From Candidatus Omnitrophota bacterium (GTDB lineage Bacteria; Omnitrophota; Gorgyraeia; JABMRN01; RBG-13-46-9), in assembly GCA_016782425.1 (NCBI GenBank), contig JADHYN010000002.1:1-40806 (forward strand): 40,806 bases of DNA, read 5' to 3'. Both the position numbers and the translations under genes were made by a program. Within the stretch, counting starts at the first letter, position 1. Each line of letters starts with the position of its first letter. A model generated the notes under the pieces. That model did no database searches. It was not told where the DNA came from and saw nothing but the letters and a program-made list of their open reading frames with translations. Positions 10,901 to 20,809 of this stretch are shown one piece after another.

Positions 10901-11383
10901 TTTATCTATTTCTCCGGAAAGAATAAGATGCGGGATTTCTCCCTTCAGGCAAGCCGAAAAACCTATGAGCCCGTCATTATGCCTTGCGAGTACCTCTTTG
11001 TCTATTCTCGGCCTGTAGTAAAAACCCTCCAGATACCCGATGGAGACCAATTTCATGAGGTTTTTATATCCGACTTCATCTTTTGCCAGTAAAACGAGGT
11101 GAAACGATGCTTCCTGAATTCCGTGGCTTGATTTTTCGAAACGGCTCTCGGGCGCGATATAAACTTCGGAACCGATGATGGGCTTGATGCCTTTATCTTG
11201 CGCCTTTTGATAAAATTCGATCGTGCCAAACATGTTGCCGTGATCCGTCATGGCGCAGGCAGGCATTTTCAAAGCCGCGGTGATATTCACCAGGTCTTGC
11301 AACCTGCAAGCCCCGTCCAGAAGGCTGTACTGGGTATGTACGTGTAAGTGTACGAAATCCGAGTGTTTCATTTTATTCGTCAT
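7925..11383 (-). CDS. dnaE: DNA polymerase III subunit alpha
   Basis: PHP domain FVHLHVHTQYSLLDGACRL, GPGRGSAAGSVVSY, PDIDIDF. The ORF track start at 11506 runs through three hairpins; the likely start is MTNKMKHSDF (11383) or MKHSDF (11371). Confidence 0.93.
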   Translation of the reverse strand: MTNKMKHSDFVHLHVHTQYSLLDGACRLQDLVNITAALKMPACAMTDHGNMFGTIEFYQKAQDKGIKPIIGSEVYIAPESRFEKSSHGIQEASFHLVLLAKDEVGYKNLMKLVSIGYLEGFYYRPRIDKEVLARHNDGLIGFSACLKGEIPHLILSGEIDKARKTADQYRHIFGKENFYLELQDNGIDDQAKVNKAIIKISKDLDIPLVATNDVHYIYKDDARAHEALLSIQTQTTLDDPSRMRMQTDEFYFKPPETMKKAFRDIAPSAISNTMEIAEKCNVELDFSKIHLPQYNPPEGITREKYLEKLVYEGLKNKYEKIDKVVEDRVGHELQIIKNSGYTSYFLIAWDFVNFAKGRNIPVGPGRGSAAGSVVSYSLGITDVDPLRYGLIFERFLNPERISMPDIDIDFCYERRNEVIDYVINKYSKSNVAQIITFGTMMAKGVVRDVARVMGMPYAEADKIAKLIPNELNITLEHALKVEPELENLYKSNPSITKLIDISMKLERLTRHASTHAAGVVISQEDLTNYVPLFKTNDGQITTGFPMTSLEKIGLLKMDFLGLKTLTVINETVKIVKRTRDIDIDIEKINLDDKKTFELLTKAESIGIFQLESSGMRDLLKKLKPERFEEAIALLALFRPGPIGSGMLDDFIGRKHKRIDIRYDHPLLEPILKETHGIIVYQEQVMKIASDLAGFSLAEADTLRRAISKKTPEIMAEARHNFVNGALKKGIDKDTANKIFNQIEYFAGYGFNKSHSTAYAMISYRTAYLKANFPVEFMTALLTSERDNTDKVALYINEAIRMGIKVLPPDVDESFANFTVVEEGIRFGLAAVKNIGQSAIDSIITSRTKFGKFKSIYDFTQRVDSRLVNRRVVESLIKCGAFDSLKLHRSQQLAILDKALEIAGGVQKDKLNGQYSFFDTFDMQESFQKTFHEIPDIPEWTESQLLSYEKEMLGFYITKHPLARFEKLLNNYSSSSIANLSTLRDGEEMRLGGIISKAKITTTRRTQEKMAIVNLEDLTGTVETLVFPRTFQKFSNLVRVDSMVFITGKLSLRDEEPKLLADEIIPLEEVKSKFTKAILIDLSTPGLEKPVLDTLKDILTRHRGKIPVLLNFQQPTGRKVSISAGKNYAVKLDEVLFEEIENLCGNDSIRFKT

Positions 11384-11510
11384 TGCTTCGGCATTGACAT
11401 CAAAGATGTCAATGCCGAAGCAATCTCTAGTTGAGATCCCTCGCCCCGCCCTTTGGCGGGGTTCGGGATGAAATTCGGCCATATGACCCCGAAACTTCGG
11501 GGTCATGGCC
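11382..11510. repeat. Cluster of three palindromes between guaB3-like gene and dnaE
   Basis: 11382-11401/11405-11424: perfect 20-bp arms (attgcttcggcattgacatc / gatgtcaatgccgaagcaat) with AAA loop; 11435-11468: imperfect GC palindrome; 11477-11510: ggccat(at)gaccccga/tcggggtcatggcc. Confidence 0.9.
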
Positions 11511-11515
11511 TCATT

Positions 11516-12679
11516 TCATTTTCCCATTCCGACGCGCTGCGCCGCCTGGAAGACTTTCCCCTCTGTCTGTATGGAAGGGGCTATAATGATTTCTACCGAA
11601 TGCATTTCTTTTAGGTTACGCGCGCCGAGGTTTCCCATGCTGGTCATGAGGGCACCCACGAGGTTTTGTGTTCCGTCGTCTGTCCGCGCAGGCCCGAATA
11701 GAATTTCTGAAAGCGTCCCCGATGTGCCTACTTTAATCCGCGTGCCACGGGGTAAATTCGGATGAGGAGTCGCCATCCCCCAGTGGTAACCCCTTCCAGG
11801 GGCTTCTTTGGCTCTCGCGAACGCGTTTCCAAGCATGACGGCATCCGCTCCGCAGGCGAAAGCCTTGCATACGTCTCCGCCGGTGGACATGCCACCGTCT
11901 GTTATTACCGAAACATATCTTTTCTTTTTCTTGAAAAAGTTATTCCTTGCTGCCACGCAATCCGTAGTTGCGGTTACCTGCGGCACGCCTATTCCCAAAA
12001 CCCCTCTTGTCGTGCAGGCGGTTCCCGGACCAATTCCTATCAAAAGACCACTGCATCCGGTATCCATAAGTTCCAATGCGACATCATAAGTTACGCAGTT
12101 CCCGATTATAACCGGTATCTTGAGTGATTTGCACAATTTCTTGAGATCCACAGCTTTATACTGCTTTGATATGTGTTTTCGCGTGGTAACGGTAGCCTGA
12201 ATTACAAATATGTCGCAACCGGCTTCTTCGGCCATTTTGCCGAATCTTTCCGCTTTTTGCGGAATCGAACTTACTATGGCGGGAACTCTTGCTTTTTTAA
12301 TTTCCTTTATCCGCTTCGATATAAGTTTTTCTTTTATCGGAGGGGCATAAACTGACTGGGTGAGCTTGGTCGCTTCCCACGCAGTAGCGTTTGCGATCTT
12401 ATCCAGTACTCCTTCCGGATTATCGTAACGCGTTTGGACTCCTTCGAGATTCAAGACAGCGATTCCTCCGAGCTTGCCCATTGCAATGGCAAAATTGACA
12501 TCGACAACGCCGTCCATCGCGGATGCCATAATGGGGACTTTGTATCTTTTCCCGCTAAATTCAAAGGAAGGATCGACTTCGGCGGGATTAATTGTCACAT
12601 TGCCAGGAACGAGCGCCACCTCGTCAAAACCGTAACAGCGCCTCGCTTTTCTATCCACTCCGATATAAAATTGCGCCAT
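11516..12679 (-). CDS. IMP dehydrogenase-like protein, GuaB3 type (no CBS domains)
   Basis: 387 aa; TIM-barrel IMPDH features (IGIGPGTACTTRGVLGIGVPQVTA, DGGMSTGGDVCKAFACGADAVMLG); too short for a CBS pair. Confidence 0.85.
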   Translation of the reverse strand: MAQFYIGVDRKARRCYGFDEVALVPGNVTINPAEVDPSFEFSGKRYKVPIMASAMDGVVDVNFAIAMGKLGGIAVLNLEGVQTRYDNPEGVLDKIANATAWEATKLTQSVYAPPIKEKLISKRIKEIKKARVPAIVSSIPQKAERFGKMAEEAGCDIFVIQATVTTRKHISKQYKAVDLKKLCKSLKIPVIIGNCVTYDVALELMDTGCSGLLIGIGPGTACTTRGVLGIGVPQVTATTDCVAARNNFFKKKKRYVSVITDGGMSTGGDVCKAFACGADAVMLGNAFARAKEAPGRGYHWGMATPHPNLPRGTRIKVGTSGTLSEILFGPARTDDGTQNLVGALMTSMGNLGARNLKEMHSVEIIIAPSIQTEGKVFQAAQRVGMGK

Positions 12680-12760
12680 GAGGTACTCCTTCTAACTCCT
12701 TATTTTTTAACTACTAACGACAAATCGCACCTTACAGTTTATACAGTTTATTGTAGAGTT

Positions 12761-12789
12761 ATGATACTATTATAAAGATATTTTGTCAA
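12761..12789 (-). promoter_or_regulatory. Sigma70-type promoter for the guaB3-like gene
   Basis: Minus strand TTGACA (12789-12784) - 17 bp - TATCAT (12766-12761). Confidence 0.75.
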
Positions 12790-12803
12790 TAATAAAGGAG
12801 GAT

Positions 12804-12838
12804 AAAAAAATGGGGCAAGGTTTTTAACCTCGCCCCAT
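12804..12838 (-). terminator. Rho-independent terminator after groEL
   Basis: Minus strand ATGGGGCGAGGTTAAAAACCTTGCCCCAT followed by TTTTTT. Confidence 0.9.
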
Positions 12839-12867
12839 TCGGCTTGCTGTTTATGGCTTAGAGCTTT

Positions 12868-14807
<1,940 letters not shown>

Positions 14808-14851
14808 ATTCGTACCTCCTTTTTCAACTGTTTAATCGTTAAAAGTAAAAA

Positions 14852-14878
14852 TTAGCACTCTACACTAAAGAGTGCTAA
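14852..14878 (-). promoter_or_regulatory. CIRCE operator (HrcA binding site)
   Basis: Exact TTAGCACTC-N9-GAGTGCTAA. Confidence 0.97.
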
Positions 14879-14888
14879 CAAATTGTTT

Positions 14889-14916
14889 ATTATACAAGAA
14901 TGCTGTTTTTTGTCAA
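14889..14916 (-). promoter_or_regulatory. groESL promoter
   Basis: Minus strand TTGACA (14916-14911) - 16 bp - TATAAT (14894-14889), just upstream of CIRCE. Confidence 0.85.
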
Positions 14917-14928
14917 GCATTTTTTACA

Positions 14929-15088
14929 AGGTCGCTGAAAAACTCCTAAAATTCTACAGCGACCTCTGATTGCACAGATTTTAGAAAAGATTACATAGAT
15001 TTTCTCGACGATAAATTTAATCTGTGTAATCTATTTTAATCTTTTAATCAGAGATTGCTGTTTTATTAAGGTTTTTTCAGCAATCTCT
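14929..15088. repeat. Compound inverted-repeat element with alternative pairings
   Basis: aggtcgctg (14929-14937)/cagcgacct (14957-14965); ctctgatt (14964-14971)/aatcagag (15046-15053) enclosing agattacatagatt/aatctgtgtaatct; agagattgctg (15050-15060)/cagcaatctct (15078-15088). Confidence 0.85.
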
Positions 15089-15151
15089 TTACAAAAAATG
15101 ATTATACAGATTTTGTTTAATAAATAAACGTATAGATTACACTAGATGTGT

Positions 15152-15886
15152 TCACACTTTTGAAAGTAGGTAGAGGCCTTTTAAGGAGAGGTCTAAATCA
15201 ACCTTTTTCATGGAAGGGGTATATCTACTTATGAGAGGGGCATCGCCTCCCGTGGCAACTATTTTTATATTCCTGCCGAGTTTATTCCTGAATTGCGCTA
15301 TTAAACCTTCGCATAAGGCGCTGTAGCCGTAAATCATTCCCCCTCTTATGCTCGTTGTTGTATTTTTTCCTATGAGGGAACGCGTTTTCTTAAGATATGT
15401 CTTGGGAAGCAACGCCGTCCCCTCAGATAGAGAGTCCAGAGACATCTTTATGCCGGGTACAATTAAGCCGCCGAGATATGCGCTTTTTTTGGAAACAACA
15501 TCAAAGGTAACGGCTGTTCCGAAGTCTATTATTAATATAGGTAAACCGTAGAGCGATTTGGCCGCAAAAGCGGTGATGAGCCTGTCCTGACCTATTTCTC
15601 TCTTTTTATATTCGCATTTAATAGGAACCTTCAGATTACTGCCGATTACGAATATTTTTGCATTCTTAAAGCTTCTTTTAAGTTTCTTTTTAATCCCTTT
15701 TGTAAGCCCGGGAACCACGGATACCATATAAATCGCGTCTATAGTTTTGTCTTTCTTAATTATATTTATAATTCGACTCAGGTTTAACTTTTTAGTCGGC
15801 TGAGAATGCCGCCGGGCTATCCTTCCGGATTTACTTATCAAACCAAAATTGATATTGGTATTTCCTATGTCAACTGCTAATAACAT
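15152..15886 (-). CDS. coaX: Type III pantothenate kinase
   Basis: 244 aa; MLLAVDIGNTNINFGL, IDFGTAVTFDVV, GGLIVPG. Confidence 0.95.
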   Translation of the reverse strand: MLLAVDIGNTNINFGLISKSGRIARRHSQPTKKLNLSRIINIIKKDKTIDAIYMVSVVPGLTKGIKKKLKRSFKNAKIFVIGSNLKVPIKCEYKKREIGQDRLITAFAAKSLYGLPILIIDFGTAVTFDVVSKKSAYLGGLIVPGIKMSLDSLSEGTALLPKTYLKKTRSLIGKNTTTSIRGGMIYGYSALCEGLIAQFRNKLGRNIKIVATGGDAPLISRYTPSMKKVDLDLSLKGLYLLSKV

Positions 15887-15898
15887 ATTTTTACCTTT

Positions 15899-15926
15899 CC
15901 CCCGTGAAAGATCCCCCGTGAAAGAT
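15899..15926. repeat. Perfect 14-bp tandem duplication upstream of coaX
   Basis: cccccgtgaaagat x2; followed by an AT-rich inverted repeat (~15927-16025) built from AAATATCAAAAATC-like units. Confidence 0.8.
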
Positions 15927-16035
15927 TAAATATCAAATATCAAAAATCAAAGATATATATTAGAAACTTAAAAATATTTTTGACTTTTAATTTGCGTTTT
16001 TGATATTTGATTTTTGCTTTTTGATTTTACTTCTG

Positions 16036-17010
16036 CTATCGTATTAATGTAACGTCGCCGGTTAAGAATGTCTCATGTGATCCGTTTTCCAGTCTTATTA
16101 CGAGCGCGCCGTTTTTGTCAATATCGACCGCTTTGCCGTGAAATTTTCTTTTGCCGCTTATTGTTATGCTAACGAATCTACCTAAAGTACAGGAATAGCT
16201 TTTTAGATCGTTCCTTATGGCTCGGAATCCGTCTTCCTTAAACTTTAAATATTCTTTTTCCAGTACTTTAAACAATACTTTCACGAATTCCACTCTTGAG
16301 AAATCAGAGGAGGATTTGCTTTCTTCCTTAATGGAGGTAGCTCCCTTTGGAAGTAGTCTCCGTGAGGTATTGATATTTAAACCTATTCCTAGTATCGCAA
16401 AATTTATCCTGTCTATCTCTGCTTTTAATTCGACAAGTATGCCGCCTGCCTTTCTATCTGAGATCAGAATATCATTAGGCCACCTTATAAGGGCTTTGAG
16501 CCCGGAAAATTGGCGAATGGTTTTTACGGCGCTTACAGCCGCGACGAGCGTAATCTTCGGGACTTCGTTCGGCAGAATATCGGGGCGCAAAACGCAGGAA
16601 ATATAAACGCCTCCTTCGGAAGGAGAAACCCACTCCCTGCCGAGCCGCCCCTTTCCTTTAGTCTGCTCGTCGGCAATGACAACCGTTCCTTCCCGCGCGC
16701 CTTCCGTTGCCAGTTCATAAGCGATGTTATTGGTAGACCCGACCGTCTCGTAGTAATGAATCTCGCTTCCTATGATTTTTGTCTTTAAATTCCACTTTAT
16801 CTCGGAAACGAGTGTTTTGTCGGGAACCTGGAGTAACTTATAACCGAGGTGCGGAACTGCTTCTATTGTGTAGCCGAGTTCCCGCAATTTTTCGATGTGT
16901 TTCCAGAGGGCCTGCCGCGAGATCGACAAAGACTGGCTTACCTCTCTGCCCGAGAGAAAGGAATCTTTATTTTTCTTGAATAATTCCAGTATCTTATCGT
17001 CTTTTTTCAT
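16036..17010 (-). CDS. birA: Bifunctional biotin--[acetyl-CoA-carboxylase] ligase / biotin operon repressor
   Basis: 324 aa; N-terminal HTH, GKGRLGREWVSPSEGGVYIS, WPNDI. Confidence 0.95.
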   Translation of the reverse strand: MKKDDKILELFKKNKDSFLSGREVSQSLSISRQALWKHIEKLRELGYTIEAVPHLGYKLLQVPDKTLVSEIKWNLKTKIIGSEIHYYETVGSTNNIAYELATEGAREGTVVIADEQTKGKGRLGREWVSPSEGGVYISCVLRPDILPNEVPKITLVAAVSAVKTIRQFSGLKALIRWPNDILISDRKAGGILVELKAEIDRINFAILGIGLNINTSRRLLPKGATSIKEESKSSSDFSRVEFVKVLFKVLEKEYLKFKEDGFRAIRNDLKSYSCTLGRFVSITISGKRKFHGKAVDIDKNGALVIRLENGSHETFLTGDVTLIR

Positions 17011-17012
17011 TT

Positions 17013-18986
17013 TTAGGCTTTTTTTAGTTTCTTATTCAGCACTTTTACCTGATCCCTGAAGAGTATTGCCTTTTCGAACTGCAGGTTTCTGGCAGCTTCC
17101 TTCATATCTTGTTCAAGGTCGCTTATAACGCTTCTTAATTCGTATTCGTCGTCGTATTCACCTGTCACATCCTGTATAAGATCTTTTGCTTTCTTGTATG
17201 ACTCGATACTTTCCTTGACGGCTTTCTTGATAGTCTCGGGAGTAATGTTGTATTTTTTGTTAAATGCAAACTGGAGTTTCCTTCTTCTTTCGGTCTCTTC
17301 TATCGCCTGTTTCATTGATTTTGTCATGTTGTCCGCATACATGAGGACGGTTCCGTTTATGTTCCGTGCGGCCCTTCCTGCAACCTGTATAAGGGATGTG
17401 CGGCTTCTTAAAAAACCTTCCTTGTCAGCGTCGAGGACCGCTACCAAAGATACCTCCGGTAAATCCAACCCTTCCCTTAACAAGTTTATACCTACAAGGC
17501 AATCGAACTTTTTCAATCTAAGGTCGCGCAGGATTTCTACCCTTTCTATGACGTCTATTTCCGAATGAAGATACCGAACCCTTATGCCCATCTCCGAAAG
17601 ATACTCGGAAAGTTCCTCTGCCATGCGCTTCGTCAGGGTCGTAACAAGTGTTCTTTCTTTTTTGCTGACCCGGCGTTTTATCTCTTCGATAAGATCGTCT
17701 ATCTGGTTTTCGATAGGTCTTACGATAATAGGCGGGTCAACCAGGCCCGTCGGGCGTATAACCTGTTCTACGAGAAATGCGCTCTTTGATGATTCATACT
17801 CGGTCGGAGTCGCAGAAACGAATATCACCTCTCTTGTAACCTCTGTAAATTCCTCGAATTTGAGCGGCCTATTATCAAGCGCACTCGGCAGCCTGAAACC
17901 GTATTCAACCAGCGTTTCCTTGCGGGCCCTGTCGCCGTTATACATTCCTCTTAACTGCGGAATCGCAACGTGGGATTCGTCAATAATGGTCAAAAAATCG
18001 TCCGGAAAATAATCAATAAGACACCACGGCCTTGAGCCGGGAGCCCTTCCGGCTAAGTGCCTTGAATAGTTCTCTATGCCGTTACAATATCCGAGCTCCC
18101 GCAACATCTCCATGTCGTATTTTGTCCTCGTTGCCAGCCTTTCCGCTTCCAAAAGCTTACCCTCGGACTTGAATTTCGCAAGCTGCTCTTTTAGTTCCTT
18201 TTCAATGGACTTTATGGCGTTTTCTATCTTATCGCCTCTGGTGACAAAATGCTTTGCCGGATAAATCGCCACTTTGTCGCACTCTCGTATGCTCCTGCCG
18301 GTAAGAGTGTCTATCTCTTTTATCGTCTTGACCTTGTCAAAGTCTAATTCTACTCTGTAAGCTGTTTCTAAGTATGCCGGAAAAATTTCTATTATATCGC
18401 CTCTTACCCTGAATTTCCCCCGCTGGAACTCGATATCATTTCTATCGTAGTGGATATCCACTAACTTCTTGAGGAGTTCCTCTCTTGTTGCCGTATCGCC
18501 CCTCTTGATGATAAGAAGTAGCTCTTTGTAGTCTTCCGGCGATCCGAGTCCGTATATGCATGAGACACTGGATATGATTATGACGTCATTTCTTGACATG
18601 AGGGAGCTTGTGGCTCTCAGTCTCATCCTGTCGATGTCGTCGTTTATGGAGGCGTCTTTCTCTATGTACATATCCGCTTGCGGAATGTAAGCCTCGGGTT
18701 GATAATAGTCGTAATAACTGACAAAATACTCGACGGCATTCTCGGGAAAGAAATCTCTAAACTCGGCGTAGAGCTGGGCAGCAAGGGTCTTGTTGTGGGA
18801 TATGACAAGGGTTGGTTTTTTGATTTTCTCGATTACGTTGGCCAAGGTATATGTCTTTCCGCTGCCCGTAACGCCGAGAAGTGTTTGGAACTGTTTCTTT
18901 CTTTGTAGGCCGTCTATTAGTTGATCGATAGCCTGGGGCTGATCCCCTTTGGGCTTATATTCGCTGACGAGCTTGAATTTACGCAT
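17013..18986 (-). CDS. uvrB: Excinuclease ABC subunit B
   Basis: 657 aa; [28 protein letters not shown]-terminal UVR motif. Confidence 0.98.
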   Translation of the reverse strand: MRKFKLVSEYKPKGDQPQAIDQLIDGLQRKKQFQTLLGVTGSGKTYTLANVIEKIKKPTLVISHNKTLAAQLYAEFRDFFPENAVEYFVSYYDYYQPEAYIPQADMYIEKDASINDDIDRMRLRATSSLMSRNDVIIISSVSCIYGLGSPEDYKELLLIIKRGDTATREELLKKLVDIHYDRNDIEFQRGKFRVRGDIIEIFPAYLETAYRVELDFDKVKTIKEIDTLTGRSIRECDKVAIYPAKHFVTRGDKIENAIKSIEKELKEQLAKFKSEGKLLEAERLATRTKYDMEMLRELGYCNGIENYSRHLAGRAPGSRPWCLIDYFPDDFLTIIDESHVAIPQLRGMYNGDRARKETLVEYGFRLPSALDNRPLKFEEFTEVTREVIFVSATPTEYESSKSAFLVEQVIRPTGLVDPPIIVRPIENQIDDLIEEIKRRVSKKERTLVTTLTKRMAEELSEYLSEMGIRVRYLHSEIDVIERVEILRDLRLKKFDCLVGINLLREGLDLPEVSLVAVLDADKEGFLRSRTSLIQVAGRAARNINGTVLMYADNMTKSMKQAIEETERRRKLQFAFNKKYNITPETIKKAVKESIESYKKAKDLIQDVTGEYDDEYELRSVISDLEQDMKEAARNLQFEKAILFRDQVKVLNKKLKKA

Positions 18987-18988
18987 TC

Positions 18989-19179
18989 AATGAGACCTGT
19001 ACTTGTGAAAATCTTTAGATTTTCGCAAGTACATCTTCTTTGAGTTTCTCCTAGGAAGGGTCGAATTGACCCCCCACCACTTTCTAAAATTACAATTTCT
19101 TGTTATTAAAGGCTTTGTCTCTATCATAATACATTCTTCACCATTTTTATACCTAGCATAGAAAGTGGTGGGGGGTAAA
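18989..19179. repeat. Structured repeat, copy 1 (upstream of uvrB)
   Basis: aatgagacc + hairpin (18998-19033) + gaagggtcgaattga + 17-bp perfect inverted repeat 19069-19085/19160-19176 around a 74-nt core; close match to 25277-25500. Confidence 0.88.
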
Positions 19180-19220
19180 GCTCCGGCTCCGGTGGACAGG
19201 CGCTCCCGTAAGTCTGGGCT

Positions 19221-20096
19221 TCATTTGATCTCCAAACTCATGTCCACAGATTCAACCGCGTCTGTGAGAGATCCTATTGAAATTCTATCTGCGCCTGTCT
19301 TGGCGTATTCCTCGATATTATCAAGATCTATACCCCCTGAGACTTCTAGAAGGGGCTTTTCTGTTGAGGCTATCTTTTTCCTTAATCCGGCGGCTTCTTT
19401 TACATCTTTTGCGCTCATGTTGTCAAGCATGATAATGTCCGGTTGCCCTCCCAACGCGGCCTTAAACTGCTCCAAGTTCTCGACTTCAATTTCTATTTTT
19501 ATATTCTTCGTAATCTTCTTCCTTATATCGCCGATAAAGTCCTTTTTTCCTTCCATTTTTGCAACCTTGATGTGATTGTCTTTCACGAGTACCTGATCCC
19601 AGAGGCCGAATCTGTGGTTGTGGCCGCCTCCCACTTCCACGGCGTATTTCTCCAAATACCTCAGAAGGGGGAAGGACTTACGGGTATCATATATTTCAAT
19701 GCCGTATTTTTTTGTCTTCTCCACGTATTTATTTACCTTCGTAGCTATTCCGCTTAAGAAACACAAGAAATTGAGTATCGTTCTTTCAGCGGAAAGCATG
19801 GCTCGCGCGTGTCCTTCGAGGAAAACAATCTCTTTCCCCTCGTAGACGTGTTGTCCTTCTTCGCACTGCGGCTTAAATCTTACGCTATAATCGATTGTAT
19901 TTATGATCCATTCCGCTATATCAATACCGCAAAGAACGCAGTCTTCATGCACCACAATGGAGGCCTTTATGCTTTCGAGTTTGGGAATTGTATTCGCGGT
20001 AGTAATATCGCCGATACCGATATCTTCTTTTAAGGCTGCTTTTATAATTTTTAGGGTTCTTTTTTTATCCAATTTCATACTAGTCACTCTCCACAC
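19221..20096 (-). CDS. nadC: Nicotinate-nucleotide pyrophosphorylase (carboxylating)
   Basis: 291 aa; DTRKSFPLLRYLEKYAVEVGGGHNHRFGLWD, VSGGI. Confidence 0.96.
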   Translation of the reverse strand: MWRVTSMKLDKKRTLKIIKAALKEDIGIGDITTANTIPKLESIKASIVVHEDCVLCGIDIAEWIINTIDYSVRFKPQCEEGQHVYEGKEIVFLEGHARAMLSAERTILNFLCFLSGIATKVNKYVEKTKKYGIEIYDTRKSFPLLRYLEKYAVEVGGGHNHRFGLWDQVLVKDNHIKVAKMEGKKDFIGDIRKKITKNIKIEIEVENLEQFKAALGGQPDIIMLDNMSAKDVKEAAGLRKKIASTEKPLLEVSGGIDLDNIEEYAKTGADRISIGSLTDAVESVDMSLEIK

Positions 20097-20809
20097 ATTT
20101 TCTTAAGCCCCGCAAGCTCACCCTCGGAAAGAGACCGGACCTCGCCTTCTTCTAAAGTTCCCAATCTCAAAGGCCCGTACGCTATGCGTCTAAGCCCTAG
20201 CACGTTATGACCGATGGCTTTGAGCATCCTGCGCACCTCTCTTTTTCTTCCTTCGCGAAGCGTAAGAACGAGGGTTGTAAACCTAGCATTCTTTGTTTCA
20301 AGAACGACTTTTTGAGCCCGCGCTAATTTTCCGTCGATCCGAACACCCTTCTCGAGACGAAGCAAATCTTCTTCTTTTACTCTTCCTTTTGCCTTAACCT
20401 CGTAAATCCTGTCGATCTCGAATTTTGGGTGTGTCAATCGATACGTCAAGTCCCCGTCGTTTGTCAGTATAATTAGACCTCTTGTATCTTTGTCGAGCCG
20501 CCCAACAGGATAGAGCCTCGCGCCCACCCATCTTACATAATCGAAAACCGTTTTTCTTCCGCGTTCGTCTCTGGCTGTTGAAAGAACTCCGGGTGGTTTG
20601 TTCAAAATATAATAATATTTTTTTTCTTTAAAAGAGATACGTTTTTCATTGAACGTTATTTCATCATTCGCGATATCTACCGCGAAACCCTTCTTTGTAA
20701 TGATTTTGCCGTTTACCTTTACGCGATTGGATTCTATGAATTCGGCGGCTTTACGTCGGCTTGTTATACCGGCTTTAGAAAGAGCGACCTGGAGCCTGAT
20801 TTTTCTCAT
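20084..20809 (-). CDS. RsuA/RluB-family rRNA pseudouridine synthase
   Basis: 241 aa; N-terminal S4 domain, YPVGRLDKDTRGLIILTNDG. Confidence 0.93.
   Translation of the reverse strand: MRKIRLQVALSKAGITSRRKAAEFIESNRVKVNGKIITKKGFAVDIANDEITFNEKRISFKEKKYYYILNKPPGVLSTARDERGRKTVFDYVRWVGARLYPVGRLDKDTRGLIILTNDGDLTYRLTHPKFEIDRIYEVKAKGRVKEEDLLRLEKGVRIDGKLARAQKVVLETKNARFTTLVLTLREGRKREVRRMLKAIGHNVLGLRRIAYGPLRLGTLEEGEVRSLSEGELAGLKKMCGE

Noticed and set aside
11384-11506. N-terminal extension of dnaE given by the ORF track
   Set aside because: Encoded by three palindromes; PHP-domain homology starts only at about MKHSDF.
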